A DNA stretch of 64,000 nt from Muricomes intestini (GTDB taxonomy: Bacteria > Bacillota > Clostridia > Lachnospirales > Lachnospiraceae): positions 62,001 through 126,000 of the forward strand of contig NZ_SLZZ01000007.1 in the NCBI RefSeq assembly GCF_004346165.1. Direction: 5' to 3'. Position numbers and translations under genes: made by a program. Below, one piece after another: positions 17,422 to 26,999 of the stretch (position 1 is the first letter of the stretch; the number at the start of each line of letters is the position of its first letter). The notes beneath the pieces are model-generated. The model saw nothing but the letters and a program-made list of their open reading frames with translations, made no database searches and was not told where the DNA came from.

Positions 17422-19866
17422 TTATTTTTCCACGTTTCTCTTTCCGATGAAACGCGGTGTTCCATTTTCATACTGATAAATATAAAATTCTTCCACATGT
17501 CCAAAGTGCATATCCACAAGGACACCGCTTTTAGACGCAATGGCAAATTTCAATTTCTTTTTTTCCTCTTCCTTTTTCTCCTCTATATTATCCTTATCTA
17601 AAAACCCGCCAAGATCAATAGAAAGATCATTATCAAGGGTTCCGACCGCATCTGCCCTACATTGCTTACAATGAAACATTTGACGCATAATCTTATTGCA
17701 GCTGTTCCTCAGACTTTGAATTTCTTTGTTGCTCACCATAGGCAGCTCCTCAAAGGCGCTTCCTTTCACCGGTATGAGCTGCATGATATTTGTAATATAG
17801 CACCCCATATCTCTGCAGGCCTGCACTACCTGGGGGATATGCTCCTCGTTGATTCCCTTTAATGTCACAATATTTACTTTACATATGATTCCATGTGCAA
17901 GAAGAATTCTCAATCCCGAAAGCTGATTGGATACCATAATTGCACCGGCAGCCTCTCCCTCGTATCTGCTTCCCATATAATCTATATATTTGTAGATTTT
18001 GCCGCTGATAGACGGATCCACTGCACTCATTGTCACAGTCACATGGGAAACACCAAGCTTCACAAGCTCTTCTGCATAAAACGGAAGCATCAGACCGTTA
18101 GTAGAGAGACAGAATGTAACATCCGGATCGTATTCCCGTATCAGTTGCAGCGTCTTTTTCACCTCCGGGTAATTTCCCGCCAGAGAGTCTCCGGGTCCGG
18201 CAATTCCTGCCACTGTGAGATTTGGAAGTTTTTCTTTCACTGTCTTATATCGTTCCAGTGCTTCTGCCGGAGTCAGTATTGTACTTGTCACTCCCGGCCT
18301 GCTTTCATTTGGACAGTCAAACTTACGGACACAGTAATTGCACTGTACATTGCAGGCCGGTGCCACCGGCAGGTGAATTCTCGCAAATTTATGTCCTGCA
18401 CAGTTATAGCACGGATGTTCTATTGTTTTTTTCAGCATATCTGCCGGAATCTCATCCTTTTCTTTTTCCCCGCAGTCAATGGGAGTCCCTCTGTAATAGG
18501 CATCATATAGGTTTTCTTTGAAAGTATTTTCTGTGACAGAAAGAAGTGCATTCGTCATCTCATCCAAAAAGGATAATGAACCTTCATATCCCAGCATCCG
18601 TAACCGCTGGCCTCCGATGCGGTCATGTATAGGAAATGCACGCCGTACAAGCGGAATATGCAGCTGTTCTTCTATTCGTCTTCCATCTGAATTGCCGATC
18701 ATGATGTTGGACTTATATTTGACGGCATATTCTTCTATTTCTTTAAAATCAGTATCATCCGAAATGATATAGTCGTCCACAAAGTATCTTTTCCCCATAT
18801 CTGCTATCGGAGCCTCCACATACTGTTTCAGATCCGGACAGACACTTCCTGTGGAGACAACCACCGGCATAATCCCGTTTTCCGCACAGAGCCTTACAGC
18901 TGCGGTGATAAACTCCGGTTCTCCATAAATTACGGCACGGCCGGCCGAATTATATTTGTGAGAATCAATCATCCCATCCAGATATCTGCTCCTGGCTGTT
19001 TTTATTTCTTCCGGGATATCTTTCCCCGACAGTTGGGAAAGGAGTTCATAAAAATCATCTGTGGCCTTTAGCCCTGCCGGAGATAACATTCTCTTGTACG
19101 GAACCTGGTATTTTTCAAATAGTGTCTGTGCCGGTGAAACAGCACTGCTCTTATCGGAAATTTCTATAGTAAATCTCGCACCTGCCATTTTTCTTAGCTC
19201 TGTAATATCGGTTCCGCCTTTTGGCAGTCTTGAGTACTCTTCGGTGTGTCCGCCATCAAGATTGTCAGCTATATCCGGAAGAAGTATTGTGTCTATTTCA
19301 AATATACGGAATATGTTTTTTAAATAGCGGATATCTGCCGGGCTCTGAGGCGGAAGAATCACATTGACTTTTTCATTTTTCTGAGTATTCATTTCCAGCT
19401 TATCTGCAACTGCATTTAATACAGCCATGTATCCTTCGTACTGAGTTCCCCCATATCCCGGAGAACTTACCGGAAGAATTGTAATATCCTGATACTGTGG
19501 ATTTTCTTCGTAAAAACGTTCCTTGATTCCTTCAATATCCTCTCCGATTGTTTCGGCAAGGCAGGTGGTCATGATTCCAATTACTTTAGGATGATACAGT
19601 GCGATCACATTTTTCAAACCCTGTTTAAGATTCTTTTCTCCTCCATACACAGTTCCCTGTTCTGTTAGAGAAGAAGAGGCAATATCAACAGGCTCATTGT
19701 AGTGGGTAGCCATATGTCTTCTGATATAAGTGGCACACCCCTGTGAGCCATGCAATATCGTAATGCAGTCCCGTATTCCGCAGAGTGCAGTTGCAGCACC
19801 CATGGGCATGCACATTTTACAGGGATTGGTATTTAAGTTTACCAGTGAAGTCACTTTTGTTTTCAT
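17422..19866 (-). CDS. nifN-B: NifN-NifB fusion: FeMo-cofactor scaffold and radical SAM cofactor synthase
   Basis: This is an 814-aa fusion. Residues 1-445 are NifN-like (NPCKMCMPMG, HGSQGCATY, TTCLAETIGED), the partner of NifE. Residues 480-760 are NifB: a first Cys pair C486/C489 (EHPCYNCAGHKFAR), the radical SAM motif CNVQCNYC (C505, C509, C512), and C733/C736 (HCKQC). Residues 770-814 begin a NifX-like domain (KFAIASKSGVLVDMHFGH) that stops early. NifB makes NifB-co; NifEN matures it. Such N-B fusions are known in clostridia. The ATG at 19866 overlaps the nifE stop as ATGA; the frame is open 9 codons further up but this start is translationally coupled. Confidence 0.93.
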   Translation of the reverse strand: MKTKVTSLVNLNTNPCKMCMPMGAATALCGIRDCITILHGSQGCATYIRRHMATHYNEPVDIASSSLTEQGTVYGGEKNLKQGLKNVIALYHPKVIGIMTTCLAETIGEDIEGIKERFYEENPQYQDITILPVSSPGYGGTQYEGYMAVLNAVADKLEMNTQKNEKVNVILPPQSPADIRYLKNIFRIFEIDTILLPDIADNLDGGHTEEYSRLPKGGTDITELRKMAGARFTIEISDKSSAVSPAQTLFEKYQVPYKRMLSPAGLKATDDFYELLSQLSGKDIPEEIKTARSRYLDGMIDSHKYNSAGRAVIYGEPEFITAAVRLCAENGIMPVVVSTGSVCPDLKQYVEAPIADMGKRYFVDDYIISDDTDFKEIEEYAVKYKSNIMIGNSDGRRIEEQLHIPLVRRAFPIHDRIGGQRLRMLGYEGSLSFLDEMTNALLSVTENTFKENLYDAYYRGTPIDCGEKEKDEIPADMLKKTIEHPCYNCAGHKFARIHLPVAPACNVQCNYCVRKFDCPNESRPGVTSTILTPAEALERYKTVKEKLPNLTVAGIAGPGDSLAGNYPEVKKTLQLIREYDPDVTFCLSTNGLMLPFYAEELVKLGVSHVTVTMSAVDPSISGKIYKYIDYMGSRYEGEAAGAIMVSNQLSGLRILLAHGIICKVNIVTLKGINEEHIPQVVQACRDMGCYITNIMQLIPVKGSAFEELPMVSNKEIQSLRNSCNKIMRQMFHCKQCRADAVGTLDNDLSIDLGGFLDKDNIEEKKEEEKKKLKFAIASKSGVLVDMHFGHVEEFYIYQYENGTPRFIGKRNVEK

Positions 19867-21224
19867 ACACATGCCCCTTTCACATATTCCCATACCGGGT
19901 TGTTGATGCTTTCATTGATTTCCTTTGTAAAATTATATACTCCTTCAAAGCCGGCCAAAGCATGTTTTCTCTCATGGTTATGATCGCAAAAAGCAATGCC
20001 GAGTTTATAGGCTAAAGGTCGTTCTTTGACACCTCCGGTCAGTATGTCGGCTCCCTTTTCCTTCATAAATGTCTCGAGCTCCGCCGGATTTGCATCGTCC
20101 AGTATGACTGTATCTTCATCTACAAGATTTTCTATAAGCTCATAATCCTCTTTTTTCCCCGTTTGTGTACCAACCAGTACCGTCTTTATACCCATAAGGT
20201 CAAACTGCCGGATCAAAGAGATTGCTTTAAATCCGCCGCCCACATAGATTGCCGCTTTTTTGCCTTCAAGATTTTTCCGGTACTTTGCAAGAAATCCTTC
20301 CAGCTTCTTTGTCTCTGACCCGCAAAATTTCAGTGCCTTTTCCCGTGCCTCTTCATTTCCCAGCGCTTCCGCAATACGAAGCAGGGAGTTTGTAGTATCT
20401 TCAACTCCAAAAAAACTTACCTTTATATAGGGTATTCCAAATTCTTCTTCCATACGGTCTGCAAGATATGTACTTGAACCCGCACACTGAACTACATTTA
20501 GCGCCGCAGAAGTTGACCGGGCCATCTCATCATAATTCGCGTCTCCGGTGAATGAAGCAATCACCGGAACCCCTATTTTTTTTAAATAGTTTTTTATGAT
20601 CCACATTTCTCCGGCCAGATTATAATCTCCGAGAATATTGATACCCTGAATCTTTTTCCCTGATTTGTGCGGCAGAAGCAGCTGCATGATCGCATCGCAT
20701 GCCATGCGGTACCCTGTCGATTTATTTCCGGAAAATCCAGGTGATTTTACCGGAATGACCGGGATTTTGTATTTTTCTGACATATGCCTGCACACAGAAT
20801 CCACATCATCACCAATGACACCTACAATGCAAGTGGAGTATACAAAAATTAATTTTGGCTTTTGGGCCTCTGCAAGCTCTTCGATCGCTTTTGTAAGTTT
20901 TTCCGCTCCTCCAAAAATAATATCCCTTTCTCTGAGATCGGTACAAAAACTATTGCGGTAAATATCTTCACCGCTGGTCAGGCTTCCCCGTATATCCCAT
21001 GTATAGCTGGAACAGCCGATTGGCCCATGGATAATGTGATATGCATCTGTAATCGGATTCAGCACTACCCTTGCCCCGCAATAGACACAGGCCCGCTGAC
21101 TGACCGCCCCCGATACAGAATCTGTATTGCAGCGCATACCATCTCCGCTGCAGCGCTCACCATGCTTTGTAACGATGGATTTTTCCCTTTCATCAAGAAT
21201 ATTAACCTGTTCTATATCTGCCAT
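19863..21224 (-). CDS. nifE: Nitrogenase cofactor assembly scaffold NifE
   Basis: NifE, with the NifN part of the next protein, forms the scaffold on which FeMo-cofactor is completed. The 453-aa protein keeps cluster-ligand cysteines aligned with NifD: C46 (SQRACVYCGARVVL), C71 (HGPIGCSSYTWDIRG) and C132 (STCIVGVIGDD). The start ATG at 21224 is chosen for the GAGAAAGGA ribosome-binding site upstream; the open frame extends to a GTG at 21251 that has none. It follows nifK by 72 bp and overlaps nifN-B by 4 bp. Confidence 0.95.
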   Translation of the reverse strand: MADIEQVNILDEREKSIVTKHGERCSGDGMRCNTDSVSGAVSQRACVYCGARVVLNPITDAYHIIHGPIGCSSYTWDIRGSLTSGEDIYRNSFCTDLRERDIIFGGAEKLTKAIEELAEAQKPKLIFVYSTCIVGVIGDDVDSVCRHMSEKYKIPVIPVKSPGFSGNKSTGYRMACDAIMQLLLPHKSGKKIQGINILGDYNLAGEMWIIKNYLKKIGVPVIASFTGDANYDEMARSTSAALNVVQCAGSSTYLADRMEEEFGIPYIKVSFFGVEDTTNSLLRIAEALGNEEAREKALKFCGSETKKLEGFLAKYRKNLEGKKAAIYVGGGFKAISLIRQFDLMGIKTVLVGTQTGKKEDYELIENLVDEDTVILDDANPAELETFMKEKGADILTGGVKERPLAYKLGIAFCDHNHERKHALAGFEGVYNFTKEINESINNPVWEYVKGACV

Positions 21225-21296
21225 CGAAAACACGTCCTTTCTCAAATACACAAAAGAGGGCCGGTCTTATACCTTACCCTCTTCAGTAAATGCATA

Positions 21297-22670
21297 TTAC
21301 ATTACAACATCAAAGTCTTCGTCCCGGGAATCTGCATCCTGCCGGTCCATAAACACATTCGTAATCTTTTCAACATAACGGATTCCTCCTGTATATCCGA
21401 CCGTCGCCTGAATAGTGTTGCCATATCTGTCAAGTACCGGAAATCCCATTCTTACCATTGGAATATTTTCTGCTTTTGCAATTTGTTTTCCGTAAGAGCT
21501 TCCGATCAAAATATCGACACCTTCATTCTTTATCAGCTGATGCAGATAAAAGAGATCCGTATCTGCCTTGATCACCGCCTTCCCAGAATTCATTCCATTT
21601 TCTTCGAAAAGTGCTTTGATCTGTTTTACAAAACTCGCTTTTGGCGTACCCGTAATAACATATTTGGGTATCATGCCCATTTCAATACAAAGTGATGTGA
21701 AACCGTATACGATATCAGGGTCTCCGTAGATTGCCGCCTTTTTATTATACGTGTAGGAATGTGAGTCCAGCATCAGATCTACAAGCCTGCCTCTCTCATT
21801 CTCAAGAATCTGGGGAATCTCCTGGTAAGACATATCACGAAGTGCCATTAAATATTTATCCGTAAGTGACACTCCAATCGGCATCGGCAGCAGAGTAAAC
21901 GGCACTTTATGCTGTTTTTCAAGATATTCTGCCGGTTCCACGCTTGTAAGCTGACCAAGCGCGATCAATTTTTTCACTGAGCCCAGTTCCTGAATATCTT
22001 TGGCAGATGTACCGATTCCTTTTGGAAAATATTTATATTTTCCTGTCATCGGCGTTTCAAGTATTCCTTCATGATCTGGAAAATATATGTAATCCACACC
22101 CATAAGCTCAGCCATACGTTTTAATTCCCTGTCATCACCCGGATTCACCCATCCGGGGAAGATAGCTGTCTTTCCGGCTTTTTCACCGTTCTTCTTTGTC
22201 ATATATTTCATAAAACCAATCATCATATTTGAAAAGCCCTGAATATGTGAACCTTCATACGATGGAGTACTTGCATAAAGCACGGTTTTCCCATCTGGTA
22301 TCTCCATATCTGAAATATAGCTGCCGACATCATCTCCGATTGTCTCCGACAGACAAGTCGTATGAACGGCAATGATATCCGGGTTATAGATATCGAATAT
22401 ATTTTTAGCGGCCGTATTCAGATTGCTCCTGCCTCCGAATACAGATGCTCCTTCTGTGAAAGAACTGGAAGATGCCATGGCAGGTTCCTTAAAATGACGG
22501 GATAATACTGTTCTGTGATAGGAGCAGCATCCCTGCGAGCCATGGCTGTGAGGCATACAGCTTTCTACACCGAGTGCACAGAACATTGCACCTACCGGCT
22601 CGCATGTTTTGCATGGATTAATTGTTATATGCCGGTTTTCCATAACTTCTTTTGGTGTCATATCAAGCAT
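21297..22670 (-). CDS. nifK: Nitrogenase molybdenum-iron protein beta chain
   Basis: NifK forms the alpha2-beta2 dinitrogenase with NifD and shares the P-cluster. P-cluster cysteines by alignment with recalled NifK are C23 (NPCKTCEPVGA), C48 (HGSQGCCSYHR) and C106 (TTCLSETIGDD). At 457 aa it is the short form lacking the extra N-terminal region of Azotobacter NifK, as in C. pasteurianum. The start codon overlaps the nifD stop (TAATG) and a GGAGGTGAAG site lies inside the nifD end, so D and K are translated together. Confidence 0.97.
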   Translation of the reverse strand: MLDMTPKEVMENRHITINPCKTCEPVGAMFCALGVESCMPHSHGSQGCCSYHRTVLSRHFKEPAMASSSSFTEGASVFGGRSNLNTAAKNIFDIYNPDIIAVHTTCLSETIGDDVGSYISDMEIPDGKTVLYASTPSYEGSHIQGFSNMMIGFMKYMTKKNGEKAGKTAIFPGWVNPGDDRELKRMAELMGVDYIYFPDHEGILETPMTGKYKYFPKGIGTSAKDIQELGSVKKLIALGQLTSVEPAEYLEKQHKVPFTLLPMPIGVSLTDKYLMALRDMSYQEIPQILENERGRLVDLMLDSHSYTYNKKAAIYGDPDIVYGFTSLCIEMGMIPKYVITGTPKASFVKQIKALFEENGMNSGKAVIKADTDLFYLHQLIKNEGVDILIGSSYGKQIAKAENIPMVRMGFPVLDRYGNTIQATVGYTGGIRYVEKITNVFMDRQDADSRDEDFDVVM

Positions 22671-24262
22671 TATTCTTCACCTCCTACTGTTCCTTCGATA
22701 AATGGTACTCTCTTCCAGGGAGGTGTGATTAATGCCCATGCATTTGTATAAATACTCATTGCCACATCATGCCCAAACATCACGGCACCGTTAAACCCTG
22801 CATAAGGTCCTGAATAATCATAGGAATGCATCTGCCTGGAAACAACTCCTGCTTTTTGAATTGCATATTTATCTTTGATGCCGGAAAAGAAGATATCCGG
22901 CTTCATGGTCTTGATCAATTCATCTGTTTCAAAAACATTATAATCATCCACGGCTATATATCCTTTTTTCATATCCGGGAACATACCATCATAGGTATCA
23001 AGTTCCACCCCTTTTTCTTTCAATTGTTCGACCTGTTCGGCAGTATAACGTTCACGAAATAATTCTTCATCTGGAGATACCGTGATTTCTTCAATGTTCT
23101 TACTGTCCGCATCCGGTTTGATCGAAGGTATAACGTCCCGTCCTTCATAATCATCCCGATGTGCAAACTCATATCCCGCTATAACCGTTTCTACGCCAAA
23201 ATCACGGAGCAGTGCCTGATAATGATGGGAGCGGGAGCCCCCCACGAAAATACCTGCGGTTTTCCCCTTCAACATAGATTTGTAATACTCAATGTCACCT
23301 GAGACGGCTTCCAATTCTTCAGCTATCACTTCCTCGGTTCTCTTTGTGAGAGCAGGATCGTCAAAATACTCTGCCAGCATCCGAAGTGATTTGCAGGTAG
23401 CTCCGATTCCGATAAAATTCACCTTCAGCCAGTCAATTCCATATTTTGTTTTCATCATCTGTGCAACATAATTGATGGAACGATGGCACATGACAAGATT
23501 TAAATCAGCAAGATGTGCATTTTTAATGGTCGCATGGCTGCCGTCTCCGGTAAACACCGACACGACCTCATACCCGATTTTTTTGAGTATTCGCTCCTGT
23601 TCCCATCCGTCACCGCCAATATTGTATTCTCCGAGAATATTGACGGAATATTTCCCCGTTGGTTTTGTGTCGCCGGAACCAATGATCTGTCTCATCAGGC
23701 CATTATTTGCAATGTGATGGCCGGCAGATTGTGATACCCCTTTGTATCCTTCGCACGAAAATCCGACTGCCGTGATGCCATATTTTTTTTCCACACGCCT
23801 TGCTACAGCCTGCACATCATCACCGATTAATCCAATCGGACAGGTAGAACAAATAAAAATACACTTTGGGTGGAACATTTCCATGATTTCATCAATTCCC
23901 TGCTCTAATTTTTTTTCACCCCCGAATACGATATCTGTCGGTCTCATATCAGTGCAAAATGAATATGGCATAAAATTTTGTTCACCTTCATAAGAAGGTT
24001 TTGCTTTATTTCTTCGTGTTCCCCAACTGTAAAATGCACAGCCGATGGGTCCATGTGTAATGGTCACCGCATCTTTTATGGGGCCGACCACAACACCTTT
24101 ACACCCTGCATAACAGCAGCCTCTGGCGGTCAGGATACCCGGAATGGCGCGTGTATTTGCTGCGATTGTGTTCGCGTCATCTCCAAGCTGTGTGATATGT
24201 GTTTTTCTGTTTTTAAATACTCTTGAGGAATATTTCTCCAAAAGATTATCTTTTTCTTTCAC
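22670..24262 (-). CDS. nifD: Nitrogenase molybdenum-iron protein alpha chain
   Basis: NifD holds the FeMo-cofactor where N2 is reduced. Of 530 aa, it keeps P-cluster ligands C49 (RGCCYAGCKG), C75 (GPIGCAFYSW) and C141 (STCPIGLIGDD), cofactor ligands C259 (LVMCHRS) and H479 (QMHSYDYSGPYAG), and the substrate-site residues matching Azotobacter Val70, Arg96, Gln191 and His195 (here V57, R83, Q178, H182). An insertion around residues 375-435 makes it longer than proteobacterial NifD, as in C. pasteurianum. With nifE/N present and no delta-subunit gene, this is a molybdenum type. Confidence 0.98.
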   Translation of the reverse strand: MKEKDNLLEKYSSRVFKNRKTHITQLGDDANTIAANTRAIPGILTARGCCYAGCKGVVVGPIKDAVTITHGPIGCAFYSWGTRRNKAKPSYEGEQNFMPYSFCTDMRPTDIVFGGEKKLEQGIDEIMEMFHPKCIFICSTCPIGLIGDDVQAVARRVEKKYGITAVGFSCEGYKGVSQSAGHHIANNGLMRQIIGSGDTKPTGKYSVNILGEYNIGGDGWEQERILKKIGYEVVSVFTGDGSHATIKNAHLADLNLVMCHRSINYVAQMMKTKYGIDWLKVNFIGIGATCKSLRMLAEYFDDPALTKRTEEVIAEELEAVSGDIEYYKSMLKGKTAGIFVGGSRSHHYQALLRDFGVETVIAGYEFAHRDDYEGRDVIPSIKPDADSKNIEEITVSPDEELFRERYTAEQVEQLKEKGVELDTYDGMFPDMKKGYIAVDDYNVFETDELIKTMKPDIFFSGIKDKYAIQKAGVVSRQMHSYDYSGPYAGFNGAVMFGHDVAMSIYTNAWALITPPWKRVPFIEGTVGGEE

Positions 24263-24274
24263 TAGTGCACCTCC

Positions 24275-24658
24275 CTAATATGCGTCTGTAGTAGATGAGC
24301 CGTCCCGCACACGATAAGATTCAAAAATCGGAAGTACAAAGATTTTTCCATCTCCCTGATGCCCTGTCTGATTGGTTTCAATAATGATATCTACTGCATC
24401 TTTCACTTTTTCATCATCTACGATCACAATAAACATCCTCTTGGGAACCAGTCTGATTGCCTCTGTAAGGCTTTCTCCGGATGCATCCAGGGGCAGTTCA
24501 CCGACAGCAATTACCAGGTTCAAAAGTTCCGGATCAATACTTTTTTTACCTCTCCCCAGACATTTCCGGCAGCTAAAGGCAGGGAATCCGCCTTCTGCCA
24601 GAGCTGTCTTTGTCGCATTTACCTTGTTTGAGCGGATAAAAGCCATAATCTCTTTCAT
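24275..24658 (-). CDS. nifI2: Nitrogen regulatory PII-like protein NifI2
   Basis: This 127-aa PII-family protein, with NifI1, forms the complex that switches nitrogenase off when nitrogen is sufficient, sensing 2-oxoglutarate, as worked out in methanogens. It starts MKEIMAFIRSNKVNATKTAL, has a long T-loop region (about 35-67) and the GDGKIFVLPI motif near the C-terminus. Its place between nifH and nifD, after nifI1, is diagnostic for NifI2. It ends 12 bp before nifD. Confidence 0.93.
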   Translation of the reverse strand: MKEIMAFIRSNKVNATKTALAEGGFPAFSCRKCLGRGKKSIDPELLNLVIAVGELPLDASGESLTEAIRLVPKRMFIVIVDDEKVKDAVDIIIETNQTGHQGDGKIFVLPIFESYRVRDGSSTTDAY

Positions 24659-24678
24659 ATTAAATTACCGCCTTCCTA

Positions 24679-25002
24679 TCATAGTCCTGCTTTTCCGGTA
24701 CTCACCGTATATGCCTCTTCCACAGGAGATATAAACACACGTCCGTCTCCGTAGTTTCCGTCCCCTGTTCTTGCAGTTCGGAGAATAATTTTTACCAATG
24801 TATCCTTATCTTCATCACTGCAGAAGATAAGCAGCATTTCCTTCGGTATTTCATCATAGTAGAAATCATCTACGCGAATACCCCTTTGTTTGCCTCGCCC
24901 AAATACATCCATCTTAGTGATGGCGGGGAAACCAGCTTCCGCCAGTTCTGTCATAACCACCCCTACCTTTTCCGGTCTGATAATTACTCTCACCATCAAC
25001 AT
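24679..25002 (-). CDS. nifI1: Nitrogen regulatory PII-like protein NifI1
   Basis: This 107-aa PII-family protein begins with VRVIIRPEKVGVVMTELAEA, includes a T-loop with KMDVFGRGKQRGIRVDD, and ends with GDGRVFISPVEEAYTVSTG. It partners with NifI2 to inhibit dinitrogenase. The GGAGAGGGGG ribosome-binding site lies just after the nifH stop. A second ATG two codons in is an equally possible start. Confidence 0.93.
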   Translation of the reverse strand: MLMVRVIIRPEKVGVVMTELAEAGFPAITKMDVFGRGKQRGIRVDDFYYDEIPKEMLLIFCSDEDKDTLVKIILRTARTGDGNYGDGRVFISPVEEAYTVSTGKAGL

Positions 25003-25020
25003 AATAAAAAGCCCCCTCTC

Positions 25021-25929
<909 letters not shown>

Positions 25930-25940
25930 CTACCCTGACA

Positions 25941-25999
25941 TTAACACAAAGATATCTAAATGTTAAATTTATAATACGTGATATTTCTGAACAAAACAA
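25941..25999 (-). promoter_or_regulatory. Predicted nifH promoter with dyad over the start site
   Basis: Minus-strand -35 TTGTTT (25994-25999) and -10 TATTAT (25971-25976) are 17 bp apart, giving a start near 25964 and a leader of about 125 nt. Directly downstream, 25941-25966 is an interrupted dyad with ends TTAACA and TGTTAA around the central palindrome AGATATCT. The placement suggests a repressor operator. No sigma-54 (TGGCAC-N5-TTGC) element was found. Confidence 0.55.
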
Positions 26000-26098
26000 T
26001 ACAGTCAATTGTACAAAAATTTCATCCTATGCACATATTTTTTGTGAATTTTTCGTTATTCCTCTTCTATTAAAAGTCAAATACCACGCAGCAAGCTG

Positions 26099-26126
26099 AA
26101 AAAAGCTTCCCGGTTTCCCGGAAAGC
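26099..26126 (-). terminator. Terminator after rpmF
   Basis: Minus-strand hairpin with arms GCTTTCCGG and CCGGGAAGC (one wobble pair) and a short loop, followed by six T residues, 16 bp after the rpmF stop. It ends the DUF177-rpmF unit before the nif operon promoter. Confidence 0.85.
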
Positions 26127-26141
26127 CTCGTCTTCTCTGCA

Positions 26142-26321
26142 TTAGTCAACAGATATGATTTCTTTTTTGTTGTAAGAGCCACAAGCTTTGCATACTCTGT
26201 GAGGCATCATAAGTTCTCCGCACTTGCTACATTTTACAAGGTTGGGAGCACTCATCTTCCAATTAGCTCTTCTCTTATCTCTTCTTCCTTTAGAAGATTT
26301 ATTCTTTGGACAGATAGACAT
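26142..26321 (-). CDS. rpmF: Large ribosomal subunit protein bL32
   Basis: This 59-aa basic protein begins MSICPKNKSSKGRRDKRRAN, and carries a zinc-ribbon C31-x2-C34 and C44-x2-C47 (CSKCGELMMPHRVCKAC), the zinc-binding form of L32. A AAGGAGGTGTAACCT ribosome-binding site precedes the ATG, 3 bp after the DUF177 stop. rpmF is normally followed by plsX; here the nif block follows instead. Confidence 0.97.
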   Translation of the reverse strand: MSICPKNKSSKGRRDKRRANWKMSAPNLVKCSKCGELMMPHRVCKACGSYNKKEIISVD

Positions 26322-26324
26322 AGG

Positions 26325-26852
26325 TTACACCTCCTTAAAATTCTTAAACAAATCCCGGACAACTGACATTCTCGGGTCAGCTCCTGTATCTTCACAGTCA
26401 CAAGTACCCTGATTTAGGTTCTGACCACAAACGCTGCATATGCCCTTACAGTCCTCACTGCATAGAACTTTCGTCGGCCATCCTATCAATATCTCATTAA
26501 AGAGCAATTTGTCCACGTCAAGATGATATCCGACAATAAAATTCGATTCATCTAAATCTTCTCTCAAATCAGCATCCGATACATTCAAATCCACATGCTT
26601 CACAAAATCAAGTACAAATTCTTCTCGTACATCCTCCGCACAGCGGTCACATGGAATCTTTATACCGACTTTTGAGTCTGCCTGAATCTGTACTTCCTTA
26701 TCCTTTACATGAGTAACAACAAGGTGCACAGGTTCCTTACTTATAATCGGAAAAGAACCGGATTTCAGCTTAATCGCTTCCATTTCAAATGGCACCGTCG
26801 CCTCCACCGGCTTATGCTGTTCTGACAGAACATCTGATAGGTTAATTAACAT
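26325..26852 (-). CDS. DUF177 (YceD-like) protein
   Basis: This protein of about 175 aa belongs to the YceD/DUF177 family that nearly always precedes rpmF and is linked to large-subunit rRNA accumulation; the exact function is not settled. It has the family's acidic middle and a C-terminal cysteine-rich segment (LCSEDCKGICSVCG, then GTCDCED), likely metal-binding. The frame opens at 26870, but that ATG would place the AGGAG ribosome-binding site inside the gene; the ATG at 26852 is seven bases after AGGAG. Confidence 0.9.
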   Translation of the reverse strand: MLINLSDVLSEQHKPVEATVPFEMEAIKLKSGSFPIISKEPVHLVVTHVKDKEVQIQADSKVGIKIPCDRCAEDVREEFVLDFVKHVDLNVSDADLREDLDESNFIVGYHLDVDKLLFNEILIGWPTKVLCSEDCKGICSVCGQNLNQGTCDCEDTGADPRMSVVRDLFKNFKEV

Positions 26853-26879
26853 CTTAATACTCCTATTCATACCTCAACT

Positions 26880-26907
26880 ATTATATCATGTAAAATAGGT
26901 TTGTCAA
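26880..26907 (-). promoter_or_regulatory. Promoter of the DUF177-rpmF unit
   Basis: Minus-strand -35 TTGACA (26902-26907) and -10 TATAAT (26880-26885), both perfect consensus, are separated by 16 bp. This is one of the strongest-looking promoters in the window, as expected for a ribosomal protein gene. Confidence 0.85.
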
Positions 26908-26936
26908 CAAAAAACTACAGATTTCAGAGGAAAAGC

Positions 26937-26984
26937 AAAAGGGGTCTGACCCTTTTGCGCGACCTTTTCTGACTATTCTGATAA
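26937..26984. repeat. Two-palindrome repeat, copy A
   Basis: The first palindrome AAAAGGGGTCTGACCCTTTT (26937-26956) is followed by GCGCGACC and a decayed second palindrome TTTTCTGACTATTCTGATA. On the minus strand the first palindrome, extended to GCAAAAGGG and CCCTTTTGC, is followed by TTTT and may serve as the ackA terminator. Confidence 0.85.
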
Positions 26985-26999
26985 GTCTATACTCCAGAT

